A DNA stretch of 64,000 nt from UBA4742 sp963734965 (GTDB taxonomy: Bacteria > Actinomycetota > Acidimicrobiia > Acidimicrobiales > Acidimicrobilacustridaceae): contig CAVTJK010000003.1 in NCBI GenBank assembly GCA_963734965.1, positions 496,001-560,000 on the forward strand. Reading direction: 5' to 3'. Shown one piece after another: positions 36,292 through 44,883 of this stretch. The position numbers and the translations under genes were made by a program. The notes under the pieces were generated by a model. The model worked only from the letters and a program-made list of their open reading frames with translations. It had not been told where the DNA came from and did not search any database. How positions within the stretch are numbered: position 1 is the first letter of the stretch; each line of letters begins with the position of its first letter.

Positions 36292-37841
36292 GCGCCCGTC
36301 GCTCCCCGAAAAGGCCATCGCTGCGACGGCGAGCCGTCGCCTTGGTGCTCATCTACCTGAGCGCGTTCGCCCTCATGGCGGTCGTCGTGTTGCCCCCGCT
36401 GCTGCGCGTCAGCGACCAGCTCGATCGTCAGAGGACGGTCCTGGCACCGGCCAAGAACGCCGCCACCAGCTTGTCGTCGGCCACGGTCGACCAGGAGACC
36501 GGCGAGCGCGGCTACATCATCACCGGGCAGTTGTCGTTCCTCGATCCGTACACGAAGGGACGAGCGACGGCGGCGCGGGATCTGGCCATCCTGGCCGCGA
36601 GCCCGATCGCCGCCGTGCGCACCGCCGCCGCCAGCGTCGGCCGGTCCCTGGCCCGGTGGCAGCAGGAGGCCGCTGAACACGAGATCGCCGCTCGCCGGGC
36701 CAACGACGACGCCGGGGCTGATCGACTCGTCTCCAACGGCACCGGACAGTTGCTGTTCGGTGTGGTGCGATCCAGGTTGGCCATGTTGGAGAACTCGGTG
36801 AACGTCGAGATCAACGCCACTCGAAGTTCGCTGCGAAACGCGACCGACCTGCTGATCGGCTCGGTGATCGTGAGCCTCGTCGTGGCGGTGGCCCTCAGTG
36901 TGATCACAGGCTGGCAGGTGCAGCGATGGCTGACCGCGCCCATCGGCGAACTGCTCGACGGGCTTCGCCGGGTCGGCGGGGGCGACTTCGACCACCCCAT
37001 ACCCGTCGTGGGCTCGAGCGAGATCGCCGAGATCGGCCAGACCGCCGACGAGATGCGGCGCCAGATCGTGAGCGAGCTCGACGAGGCGACGAGGTCTCGC
37101 AAGGCGCTCGAGCAACGGGGTCCGGTCGTGTTGCTGCTGCGCAGCGAGCTCGAGCCCTCCCATGTCGACCTGCCGCCCCTGATCGAATTCGCCGCCCGCT
37201 TCGAACCGGCCGAGGGCCTGCTCGCCGGTGACTTCTACGACCTGGTACCGACCGCGACCGGAGGGCTCGGGTTCGTGGTCGTGGACGTGTCCGGTCACGG
37301 ACCGGAAGCAGGCGTGATGGCCATCCGGATCAAGTACCTCATGACCGCCGCGCTGCAGATGAGCATGCCGCCGGGTGAGGCCATGGACTGGGTCGCCGAG
37401 CGGGTCGGTCCCACCGGGGACATGTTCGCCACCGGCCTGATCGCGGTGGTCGAGCCGGCCACGGGCACCTGTACCTACGCCAACGCCGGCCACCCCAGCC
37501 TGCTCGTCCATCAGGACGGTGAGGTGGCGAGCTTCGGTCCGACCGGGCCCCTGCTCGGCCCCTACGACGGGACCTGGGGATCCGAGACGATCGCCCTCGG
37601 CGGTGACGCCGTCGTCGTCGGCTACACCGACGGCGTGGTCGAGGCCCGGGCCGAGGACGGCGAGATGTTCGGTGTCGACCGGCTGGCCGCGGTGATCGCC
37701 GCGCATGCGACGGAACCGACCGCCGAGGTGGCCCAGGCCGCCATCGACACCGTGCGCGGGTTCGCACCTGGTCCGGCCAGCGATGACCTCACCCTCGCCG
37801 TCATGCGCATCCGGATCGATCCCGATCGAACAGTGCCGTGA
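36258..37841 (+). CDS. Membrane CHASE3-HAMP-SpoIIE phosphatase
   Basis: Up to 527 residues. A TM helix (ALVLIYLSAFALMAVVVLPP, about 29-48) and a CHASE3-like extracytoplasmic domain (ATVDQETGERGYIITGQLSF) are followed by a second TM (LIGSVIVSLVVAVALSVITG), HAMP (PIGELLDGLRRVGGGDFDHP) and a PP2C/SpoIIE domain (GLLAGDFYDLVPTATGG, GFVVVDVSGHGPEAGVMAI, VVVGYTDGVVEARAEDGEMF, SDDLTLAVMRI). It probably senses an external signal and dephosphorylates an anti-anti-sigma factor. The GTG at 36258 would overlap the upstream gene by 34 nt; initiation at TTG/GTG near 36342-36345 would truncate the first helix, so the start is uncertain. Confidence 0.9.
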   Translation: MHPRPAKAHGLSARRSPKRPSLRRRAVALVLIYLSAFALMAVVVLPPLLRVSDQLDRQRTVLAPAKNAATSLSSATVDQETGERGYIITGQLSFLDPYTKGRATAARDLAILAASPIAAVRTAAASVGRSLARWQQEAAEHEIAARRANDDAGADRLVSNGTGQLLFGVVRSRLAMLENSVNVEINATRSSLRNATDLLIGSVIVSLVVAVALSVITGWQVQRWLTAPIGELLDGLRRVGGGDFDHPIPVVGSSEIAEIGQTADEMRRQIVSELDEATRSRKALEQRGPVVLLLRSELEPSHVDLPPLIEFAARFEPAEGLLAGDFYDLVPTATGGLGFVVVDVSGHGPEAGVMAIRIKYLMTAALQMSMPPGEAMDWVAERVGPTGDMFATGLIAVVEPATGTCTYANAGHPSLLVHQDGEVASFGPTGPLLGPYDGTWGSETIALGGDAVVVGYTDGVVEARAEDGEMFGVDRLAAVIAAHATEPTAEVAQAAIDTVRGFAPGPASDDLTLAVMRIRIDPDRTVP

Positions 37842-37965
37842 GCAGGGTGGGAGCGATGACGCGGATGGTCGACGCGCGCGGGGCGCCGGGCGCGTACCCT
37901 GAGCAGGCTCTCGACGGCATGCAGGATCCGCCGGCGGGAACTGGTCACCCATTCGGAGGGCGAAT

Positions 37966-38106
37966 GTGACTGGCAGAGCTACGAGAACCGAGTCGGCCGC
38001 GTCGGTCGCGGTCGCCACCGCGAAGCACGACGAACCACGTCCCGAGGACGAGCCGCCCGACGGTCATCTCGTCCTCAGGATGGTTCAGCCGACGGGCGAG
38101 CCATGA
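37966..38106 (+). CDS. 46-residue ORF coupled between phosphatase and RsbW-like genes
   Basis: GTG 37966 is preceded by GGAGG at 6-7 nt and the stop overlaps the next gene's ATG (ATGA). The sequence is hydrophilic and mixed in charge (TESAASVAVATAKHDEPRPE, then DGHLVLRMVQPTGEP) and resembles no family. Its position is where an RsbV/STAS gene would be expected, but no STAS motif is present. The good ribosome site and coupling argue that it is translated. Confidence 0.45.
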   Translation: MTGRATRTESAASVAVATAKHDEPRPEDEPPDGHLVLRMVQPTGEP

Positions 38107-38537
38107 CGGACGGGTCCTCACCTCCGGGAGTCGACGGTGGACCGGCGTGCCTCAAGCTGACCGTCGAGGCCTGTCCCGAGTCGCTGTCGCTCGTCCGCCG
38201 GTCGGTCTCGAAGTGGATCGAGCCGCTCGGGGTCGGCGCGGAGGAAGCCGGAGCCGTGCTCGTCGTGGTCAGCGAGCTGCTGGCCAACAGCGTCGAGGCG
38301 TGCCGTCCGACCGACGAGATCTCGATCCTGCTGTCGGCGGAGGGCCCGACGATGGGCGTCGAGGTCTCCAACCCCTCGCGGCGAAGCTCGCCGGTCCGCA
38401 TACCGACCATGGCCGAGCCCCTCGCGGCGCGCGGGCGCGGCCTGGCCATCGTCGAGGCGCTCACCGAAGAGGTGTCGCTGTCCGAGGTCGACGGCGCGAC
38501 CGTGGCCCGCGCCGAGCTGCGCGTGACCGCGCCGTGA
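38103..38537 (+). CDS. RsbW-like ATP-binding protein (anti-sigma/serine-kinase type)
   Basis: 144 residues, HATPase_c fold. It begins LKLTVEACPESLSLVRRSVS, with the N box VVVSELLANSVEACRP and the G2 region AARGRGLAIVEALTEEVSLS. It pairs logically with the two SpoIIE phosphatases just upstream. No sigma factor is adjacent, so its target may be the sigB operon product at 3-4 kb or another protein. ATG at 38103 overlaps the upstream small ORF stop. Confidence 0.85.
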   Translation: MTDGSSPPGVDGGPACLKLTVEACPESLSLVRRSVSKWIEPLGVGAEEAGAVLVVVSELLANSVEACRPTDEISILLSAEGPTMGVEVSNPSRRSSPVRIPTMAEPLAARGRGLAIVEALTEEVSLSEVDGATVARAELRVTAP

Positions 38538-38547
38538 CGAGGGCGTG

Positions 38548-38580
38548 ATGTCGAGCCACGAGGTCGAGGCCCGCTCGTGA
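38548..38580 (+). other. Ten-codon mini-ORF ending on the enoyl-CoA hydratase start
   Basis: ATG at 38548 opens MSSHEVEARS and stops at TGA 38578-38580, overlapping GTG 38577 of the next gene as GTGA. A possible translational-coupling leader; it may be chance. Confidence 0.25.
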
Positions 38581-39341
38581 CCGTCGGCTACGAGGTCGAT
38601 GGCGACGTCGTCGTCGTCACCATCGAGCGCCCCGAGGTCCGCAACGCCGTCGATCGCCCTACGGCGGCACGGCTGGCCGATGCCTTCCGCCGCTTCGACG
38701 CCGACGACGGTCTGTCCGTCGCCGTGCTCACGGGGGCCGGGGGGACGTTCTGCGCCGGGGCCGATCTCAAGGCCATCTCCACGGGTTCGGGCAACGCCGT
38801 GACGGCCGGAGGCGACGGACCCATGGGACCGACCCGGATGCTGCTCGACAAGCCCGTCATCGCCGCCGTCGAGGGCCACGCCGTCGCCGGCGGACTCGAA
38901 CTGGCCCTGTGGTGCGATCTGAGGGTGGTCGCCGCTGACGCGACCTTCGGGGTGTACTGCCGGCGGTGGGGCGTGCCACTGGTCGACGGCGGGACCGTCC
39001 GGCTGCCTCGGCTCATCGGGCACAGCCGGGCCCTGGATCTCATCCTCACCGGCCGGGGTGTCACCGGGGCCGAGGCGCTCGAGATGGGCCTGGCCAACCG
39101 GCTCGTCGAGCCGGGCCGCGCCCGCGCCGCGTCGATCGCTCTGGCCCACGAGCTGGCCGCCCTGCCCCAGCGCTGCCTCCGTAACGACCGGCGTTCGTCC
39201 TATGAGCAGTGGGGCCGCGATCTCGACACGTCGATGGCACGTGAGACCGAGCTCGGCCTGGCCACGTTGGCCTCGGGTGAGGCTCAGGCCGGAGCATCCC
39301 GCTTCGCCGAGGGTGCCGGCCGCCACGGCCAGTCGGCCTAG
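38577..39341 (+). CDS. Enoyl-CoA hydratase/isomerase family protein
   Basis: 254 residues, crotonase fold. The oxyanion-hole segments GGTFCAGADLKAIS and AVEGHAVAGGLELALWCDLR are present, with ITGRGVTGAEALEMGLANRL-like C-terminal features (ILTGRGVTGAEALEMGLANR). The active site is reduced: in the stretch FGVYCRRWGVPLVDGGTVRL the position usually holding the catalytic Glu appears as Asp (VDGG), so isomerase or hydratase activity on unusual substrates is possible. Probable beta-oxidation-type step. GTG start at 38577, with a ten-codon frame overlapping it. Followed by the second amidohydrolase. Confidence 0.9.
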   Translation: MTVGYEVDGDVVVVTIERPEVRNAVDRPTAARLADAFRRFDADDGLSVAVLTGAGGTFCAGADLKAISTGSGNAVTAGGDGPMGPTRMLLDKPVIAAVEGHAVAGGLELALWCDLRVVAADATFGVYCRRWGVPLVDGGTVRLPRLIGHSRALDLILTGRGVTGAEALEMGLANRLVEPGRARAASIALAHELAALPQRCLRNDRRSSYEQWGRDLDTSMARETELGLATLASGEAQAGASRFAEGAGRHGQSA

Positions 39342-39401
39342 GCTTACCCCGACGACGAGCGAGCGGAACGCCTCGCTCGGCCGCGAACAGGGGGACAGGC
39401 C

Positions 39402-40535
39402 ATGCCGTACGCAGAGGGTCGGGTCTATCTCGACGCCGACAGCCACGTGATGGAGCTACCGGGGTGGCTCGAGTCCTATGCCGATCCCGGCATCCGGGAG
39501 CTGGTCCGACCCCTGCAGCTCGGCGGCGCCGGCGCGCTGGCCGACCGCGCCATCGCCGAGGCCGAGGCCCGCAAGGGCGACCACGAGGCGGCGGTGCGGC
39601 TGGAGGAGTCGCTCATGACCAGCAAGGGCTGGGGCGGACTCGGGGCCTTCGATCCGGCCGAGCGCAGCCGTGCCCTCGACCTCATGGGCTTCGACCGCCA
39701 ACTGGTGTTCAGCACGTTCGCGCCCACCCAGTTCCTCGGTGACGACGTGGACCTGCTCTTCGGCGGCACGACGGCCCACAACCGGGCCATGGTCGACTTC
39801 TGCGCCGACGACGACCGGCTCCTGCCCGTCGGCTTCGTCCCCTGGGGTCCGCCCGAGCGCACGATCGCGGCGGTCGACGAAGCCGTCGAGCTCGGGTCGG
39901 CCGCCGTGCTGTTCCCCTCGGTCCCGCCCAGCGAGAACCTGTCGCCGACCCATCCCGACTACGACGGGGTGTGGCGCATCCTGGCCGAGCGCAACGTCCC
40001 GTTCATGACCCACGTCGGCGGCGGCGGACGGCCCGTGAAGCCCGTCTTCCACCGCAACGGCAAGGTGGTGACCGACTTCCTCGGCGGCGGCGAGAACATA
40101 CGGTCGAAGGACTACATGGGGATCTACCACGGACCCGAGATCTTCCTGTCGGCCATGGTGCTCGACGGCGTGTTCGAGAGGCACCCCGACTTGCGCGGTG
40201 GCTGCATCGAACAAGGCGCGATGTGGGTCGTGCCTTGGCTCAAGCGACTCGACCTGGCCCCGCGCACCTTCGGCCGCACCGAGCCTGATCTGGCCATGCC
40301 GCTGGCCCCCTCGGAGTACGTGCACCGCCAGCTGTGGTTCACCCCGTTCCCGACCGAGCCGGTCGGCTGGCTGATCGAGCAGGCCGGCGCCGACCTGTTC
40401 CTGTTCTCATCGGACTTCCCTCATCCCGAGGGCGGTCGCGATCCACTGGCCCGCTTCGTCGAGACCATGGACGGCGTCGACGACGAGGCCACCGAGGCCT
40501 TCTTCTCGGCCAACTTCGCCGACATGATGGGCTAG
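39402..40535 (+). CDS. Metal-dependent amidohydrolase (PF04909 type), second copy
   Basis: 377 residues, a relative of the gene at 22967. The N-terminal metal motif is VYLDADSHVMELPGWLESYA and the C-terminal one DLFLFSSDFPHPEGGRDPL. Between them lie FSTFAPTQFLGDDVDLLFGG, RNVPFMTHVGGGGRPVKPVF and DLRGGCIEQGAMWVVPWLKR. Such proteins act as decarboxylases or hydrolases on acidic metabolites. ATG follows GGGGGAC. It follows the enoyl-CoA hydratase gene after 60 nt, suggesting joint use in a carbon-degradation pathway. Confidence 0.88.
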   Translation: MPYAEGRVYLDADSHVMELPGWLESYADPGIRELVRPLQLGGAGALADRAIAEAEARKGDHEAAVRLEESLMTSKGWGGLGAFDPAERSRALDLMGFDRQLVFSTFAPTQFLGDDVDLLFGGTTAHNRAMVDFCADDDRLLPVGFVPWGPPERTIAAVDEAVELGSAAVLFPSVPPSENLSPTHPDYDGVWRILAERNVPFMTHVGGGGRPVKPVFHRNGKVVTDFLGGGENIRSKDYMGIYHGPEIFLSAMVLDGVFERHPDLRGGCIEQGAMWVVPWLKRLDLAPRTFGRTEPDLAMPLAPSEYVHRQLWFTPFPTEPVGWLIEQAGADLFLFSSDFPHPEGGRDPLARFVETMDGVDDEATEAFFSANFADMMG

Positions 40536-40585
40536 CGCGCCGTCCGCCCTCGCTCACCTGGTTCGATGGGCCGCCGCCGGTCGTG

Positions 40586-42913
40586 TCAGGCCTCGGCCGC
40601 GGTCGGCTGGCTCGGCGCCGCGCCGGCGATGATCGTCGGCTGCGGTTCGAGGCGGACGACGATGCTCTTCGACGTCGGCGTGTTGCTGACCTCGGCCGTG
40701 CTGTCGAGGGGCACCAGCACGTTGGCCTCGGGGAAGTAGGTCGCGCAGCATCCGCGAGCGGTCGAGAAGGCGACGACCCGGAAGGCCTCGGCCCGACGCT
40801 CGACACCGTCATGGGTGCCGACGAGGTCGACCAGATCGCCGTCGGCCAGACCGAGGGCCTCGAGGTCGTCGGGATGGACGAACACGACCCGTCGGCCCTG
40901 GTGGATGCCGCGATAGCGATCGTCGAGCCCGTAGATGGTCGTGTTGTACTGGTCGTGTGAGCGCACGGTCTGCATCAGCAGGTGCCCGGGCGGCACCCGC
41001 ACCATCTCGAGTGAGTTGCTCGTCAACTGGGCGCGGCCGTTGGCGGTGGGGAAGCGCTGCTCGTCGCGGGGCGGATGGGGGAGGAGGAAGCCACCGTCGT
41101 CGCGCACGCGACGGTTGAAGGCCTCGAAGCCGGGGATCACCCGCTCGATTCGATCGCGGATCGAGTCGTAGTCATCCTCGAACTGCTCCCACGGCAGCGA
41201 GGGCTCGTCGCCGAGCACCCGCCGGGCCAGCCGGCAGATGACGGACACCTCGCTGAGCAGGTCCGGTGAGGCTGGCTCGAGCCGGCCCCGCGAGAGGTGC
41301 ACCATGCTCATCGAGTCCTCGACCGACACGATTTGGGCGCCACTGCGTTGGCGGTCGAGCTCGGTCCGGCCGAGGCACGGCAGGATCAGCGCCTGATGGC
41401 CCGGTGTCAGATGAGACCGGTTGAGCTTGGTCGAGACGTGGACGGTCAGGTCGCACCGGCCGAGGGCGTCGGCCGTCACGGCGGTGTCGGGCGTGGCCGA
41501 GAGGAAGTTGCCACCCAGCGCGAAGAGGACCCGGACCCGTCCGTCGCGCATGGCGCGGATCGTGTCGACGACGTCGTGGCCGGGGTGGCGGGGCGGATCG
41601 AAGCCGAACTCGGCGTGCAACGCGTCGAGCAGGGCCGCCGGCGGCTTCTCCCAGATGCCCATCGTCCGGTCGCCCTGCACGTTGCTGTGGCCGCGGACCG
41701 GGCACACGCCGGCGCCGGGTCGTCCGATGCTGCCTCGCAGGAGCAGCAGGTTCACGATCTCGCGGATGGTCGCGACCGAGTTGCGGTGCTGGGTGAGACC
41801 CATGGCCCAGCACACGATCGTGCGATCCGAGCCCAACACCATCTCGGCCGCCGCCTCGATCTCGGAACGGGCCAGTCCGGTCGCGTCGAGCAGGTCGGGC
41901 CAGGACGTGGCGCGCAGGTGATCGACCAGGGCATCGAACCCGTCACAGTGGCGCTCGACGAAGGCGTGATCGACGGCGCCGTGACGACCGGCCGTGTCCG
42001 CGTCGACGACGAGCCGGTTCAGGGCTTGGAACAGAGCCAGGTCACCGTTCACCCGGATCTGCAGGAAGAGGTCGGCCAGATCGGTACCTCGGCCCACGAG
42101 CCCGCGCAGCTTCTGGGGATTGCGGTACGCCATGAGACCCGCCTCGCGCAACGGGTTCACCGCGATGATCCGGGCGCCGTTGCGCTTGGCCTGCTCGAGC
42201 GCGGTCAGCATCCGAGGATGGTTGGTCCCCGGGTTCTGGCCGACCACCATGATGAGCTGGGCGGCGTGGACGTCTTCGAGGGTGACGCTGCCCTTGCCGA
42301 CGCCGATGGTCTGGTTGAGGGCGGCGCCGCTCGACTCGTGGCACATGTTCGAGCAGTCGGGCAGGTTGTTGGTGCCGAAGGCGCGGACGAACAACTGGTA
42401 CACGAAGGCCGCCTCGTTGCTCGTGCGACCCGACGTGTAGAACGCCGCGGCGTCGGGCTCGTCGAGATCGACCAACGTCCGGGCGATCAACCCGAAGGCG
42501 GCATCCCACGAGATGGGCTCGTAGTTGTCCCGGCCGGGCGGCAGCCACATGGGCTCGGTCAGCCGGCCCTGCTGGCCGAGCCAATGGTCAGAACGGGCCC
42601 GTAGCTGCTCGACGGTGAAGAGATCGAACAGCTCGCGCGTCACGCGGGCCCGGGTTGCTTCCTCGGCGACGGCCTTGGCCCCGTTCTCGCAGAACTCGAA
42701 GTGCGAGCGATCGTTCGGTTCGGGCCACGCGCAGCCGGGACAGTCGAAGCCGTCAGGTTGGTTCAGCCGCAGGAGGGTGCGGGCCGACCGCGTGATCCCC
42801 ATCTGCCGCGCCGCCATCCGGCCCGAGGCGACGACGCCGGGGAGCCCCGCCGCCCACGTCTTGGGGGCCGAGACGTGAAGATCGGCCTCCGGGTCCTCGG
42901 GTGGGGTCGCCAT
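40586..42913 (-). CDS. FdhF/YdeP-family molybdopterin oxidoreductase
   Basis: An intact 775-residue protein of the formate-dehydrogenase-like YdeP group. The N-terminus has GFDCPGCAWPEPNDRSHFEF, the YdeP-type cysteine pair that replaces a full iron-sulfur ligand set. Molybdopterin-binding segments include AAFYTSGRTSNEAAFVYQLF, LPDCSNMCHESSGAALNQTI, LIMVVGQNPGTNHPRMLTAL, AGVCPVRGHSNVQGDRTMGI and VLFALGGNFLSATPDTAVTA. The MopB C-terminal domain ends with VFVHPDDLEALGLADGDLVD. E. coli YdeP is tied to acid resistance; the physiological substrate is unknown. No Tat signal. Confidence 0.92.
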   Translation of the reverse strand: MATPPEDPEADLHVSAPKTWAAGLPGVVASGRMAARQMGITRSARTLLRLNQPDGFDCPGCAWPEPNDRSHFEFCENGAKAVAEEATRARVTRELFDLFTVEQLRARSDHWLGQQGRLTEPMWLPPGRDNYEPISWDAAFGLIARTLVDLDEPDAAAFYTSGRTSNEAAFVYQLFVRAFGTNNLPDCSNMCHESSGAALNQTIGVGKGSVTLEDVHAAQLIMVVGQNPGTNHPRMLTALEQAKRNGARIIAVNPLREAGLMAYRNPQKLRGLVGRGTDLADLFLQIRVNGDLALFQALNRLVVDADTAGRHGAVDHAFVERHCDGFDALVDHLRATSWPDLLDATGLARSEIEAAAEMVLGSDRTIVCWAMGLTQHRNSVATIREIVNLLLLRGSIGRPGAGVCPVRGHSNVQGDRTMGIWEKPPAALLDALHAEFGFDPPRHPGHDVVDTIRAMRDGRVRVLFALGGNFLSATPDTAVTADALGRCDLTVHVSTKLNRSHLTPGHQALILPCLGRTELDRQRSGAQIVSVEDSMSMVHLSRGRLEPASPDLLSEVSVICRLARRVLGDEPSLPWEQFEDDYDSIRDRIERVIPGFEAFNRRVRDDGGFLLPHPPRDEQRFPTANGRAQLTSNSLEMVRVPPGHLLMQTVRSHDQYNTTIYGLDDRYRGIHQGRRVVFVHPDDLEALGLADGDLVDLVGTHDGVERRAEAFRVVAFSTARGCCATYFPEANVLVPLDSTAEVSNTPTSKSIVVRLEPQPTIIAGAAPSQPTAAEA

Positions 42914-42925
42914 GCGGCGGCCGGT

Positions 42926-43162
42926 TCAGGCTCGGGCGCGGCGGCGGCGCTGCGCGTCGATGCGCCGGGCGTTGCGAGCCAGCTCGTCGACCTCGGGCAG
43001 GTCGTAGCCGTCGCCGTCGCCGTTGCGGCGCTCGCTCCAGTCGCCCGCCATGGCCTCGATCATGGCCGAGACCGACACCCCGTGCTCGGCCGCGAAGTCG
43101 TGCCACGCCTCGTGGGACTCGGGGGTGAGGAACGCGTGGATCGCTTTGCGACTGTCGGCCAT
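42926..43162 (-). CDS. Small ribbon-helix-helix-like protein upstream of the YdeP gene
   Basis: 78 residues: MADSRKAIHAFLTPESHEAW, HDFAAEHGVSVSAMIEAMAG, and a basic C-terminus (ARRIDAQRRRRARA). The strand-helix-helix pattern with a SVSAMIEAM second helix is suggestive of an RHH DNA-binding fold. It precedes the YdeP gene by 12 nt on the same strand and may regulate it. Confidence 0.68.
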   Translation of the reverse strand: MADSRKAIHAFLTPESHEAWHDFAAEHGVSVSAMIEAMAGDWSERRNGDGDGYDLPEVDELARNARRIDAQRRRRARA

Positions 43163-43265
43163 GGGCTTGTCTCCTCCGCCAAAGCTAGACCTGTTTGTAG
43201 CACCGCTCCAGGGCGGGGCCGGGCCGGGGCGGGCCCCAGCGCTCCTGGTCGGTCGCCCCCATGGG

Positions 43266-43271
43266 TACGCT
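43266..43271 (+). promoter_or_regulatory. -10-like box for a leaderless MidA-like gene
   Basis: TACGCT ends 8 nt upstream of the ATG at 43280, with no ribosome site between them. Confidence 0.4.
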
Positions 43272-43279
43272 TCGGCGCG

Positions 43280-44860
43280 ATGGCAGTCAGCGATGTGTTG
43301 AGGGCGCTCGACGCCATGGAAGATCCTGCGCTACGGGCCGCGCTGGCCGAGGGACGCCTCGACGCCGTCGACGTCGACGGCGAGCTGGACGAGGACGAGC
43401 GCGACCTGGTGCAGGCGGCGGCGGCCGGCTATCCGGCCGGCGAGCTGTCGAGCTTCGCCGAGCTGACCAGTGGGCCAGGGGCCTCGGCCGGCCGCATCGA
43501 GGCCGGTTGGTTCGGGGCCTACGGCGACGCCGTGCGCTACACCGACAGCGCCTACACCCTGGCGTGGGACGGCTCGCCCGATCTGCCGCCACCGCTCGAG
43601 CCGCTCCGGGCCGCGGAGCCGGGCGAGGTCGTCGGAGCCCCGAGCTTCGCTGCCTTCGCCGAGCGCTGCCTCTATGACGACGAGCAGGGCTACTACTCGA
43701 CCGGCGCCGTCCGGTTCGGCACCGACGGCCACTTCTGGACCTATCCCCAGCGCATGTCGCCGATGTTCGGGGCCATGGTGGGCGAATCCATCCGCACCAT
43801 CGTCGACGAGTGGACCTGGGCCGGACGCCTCGACGACGTCGATCCGCTGACCATCCTCGAGTTGGGCGGGGGTGAGGGTCGCATGGCGCGCGACCTGCTC
43901 GACCACGTGTGGGCGCCCGACACCCACACCTGGGCGCCCTATCGCGACGGGCTGCGCTACGTGCTCGGCGATCGCAGCCAGGCCATGCGTGAGCGCCAGC
44001 TGGACCATCTGGCTGACGAGGTCGCGGCCGGCCGGGCCGAGGTGCGCACGATCGACGCCGTCGACCTGACTTGGGAGGGCCCGTTCCGAGGCGCCATCGT
44101 CGCCAACGAGTTGCTCGACGCCCTGACCCATGAGTGCCTGCGCGTCGACGCCGACGGCCAGGTCGTGCGGGTGCACGTGTCGGAGACACCGGCGGGGCGC
44201 GGCGAGCTCGAGGTGCCGTTGGCTTGGGGGTGGTTCGATGCGGCCGGCCGACCGGGGCCCGTCCCCGACGAGCTCACGGCCTATCTCGATCGCGTCCTGC
44301 CCATGGTCGAGCAGGTCCGCGACACCGGTGATCCACCGGCCGACCTGTACTGGGCCCCGGCGCTGCCGACGCTGATCGCCAACCTGGCTGACGTGCTCAC
44401 CCGCCCGGGCTCGCTCGGCGTGGCCATCTTCATCGACTACGGCGACGCGACCATCGACGGGATCGACAGCGACGACTCCCGCCTGCGCGTGTACGGCGCC
44501 GACCAGGTCCACGGGCGGGACCCGTACCGCTCGCCGGGGTCGAACGACCTCACCTGGGACGTCGATTTCGGCGAGGTGGGGCGCCTGGCCCGCCGCCACG
44601 GGCTCCGGGTGCGCTTCGCCGGCCCGCAGGCCGCCCTCGAGGTGCCGCCGATCGATCTGGCCGCGCCGGACGTGCTCGATCGCCTGGTTCCGGGCCGGGT
44701 CGAGGAGGGGGCCGTGACCGCCGCTCACGCCCTGGCCGCCGCCCTGTTGCTCGTCACCGAGTTCCGCGCCCCGTCGAGCGGCTACCGGGTGATGATGCTG
44801 GCCGCGGCCGACGTACCCTTTCCGGAGAACGCATTCGGCCCCCGCCAGCGGCTGGGCTGA
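43280..44860 (+). CDS. MidA/NDUFAF7-like (DUF185) SAM-dependent methyltransferase
   Basis: 526 residues. The DUF185 core begins SFAAFAERCLYDDEQGYYST and has the SAM-binding motif TILELGGGEGRMARDLLDH, then FRGAIVANELLDALTHECLR, a Rossmann-edge pattern VAIFIDYGDATIDG, and NDLTWDVDFGEVGRLARRHG, all typical of NDUFAF7-type enzymes that methylate arginine in a complex I subunit in mitochondria. A 150-residue N-terminal extension of unknown function precedes the core. Bacterial targets are unknown. Confidence 0.85.
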   Translation: MAVSDVLRALDAMEDPALRAALAEGRLDAVDVDGELDEDERDLVQAAAAGYPAGELSSFAELTSGPGASAGRIEAGWFGAYGDAVRYTDSAYTLAWDGSPDLPPPLEPLRAAEPGEVVGAPSFAAFAERCLYDDEQGYYSTGAVRFGTDGHFWTYPQRMSPMFGAMVGESIRTIVDEWTWAGRLDDVDPLTILELGGGEGRMARDLLDHVWAPDTHTWAPYRDGLRYVLGDRSQAMRERQLDHLADEVAAGRAEVRTIDAVDLTWEGPFRGAIVANELLDALTHECLRVDADGQVVRVHVSETPAGRGELEVPLAWGWFDAAGRPGPVPDELTAYLDRVLPMVEQVRDTGDPPADLYWAPALPTLIANLADVLTRPGSLGVAIFIDYGDATIDGIDSDDSRLRVYGADQVHGRDPYRSPGSNDLTWDVDFGEVGRLARRHGLRVRFAGPQAALEVPPIDLAAPDVLDRLVPGRVEEGAVTAAHALAAALLLVTEFRAPSSGYRVMMLAAADVPFPENAFGPRQRLG

Positions 44861-44883
44861 CCTCGGGAGGCGATCGCAGCGAG

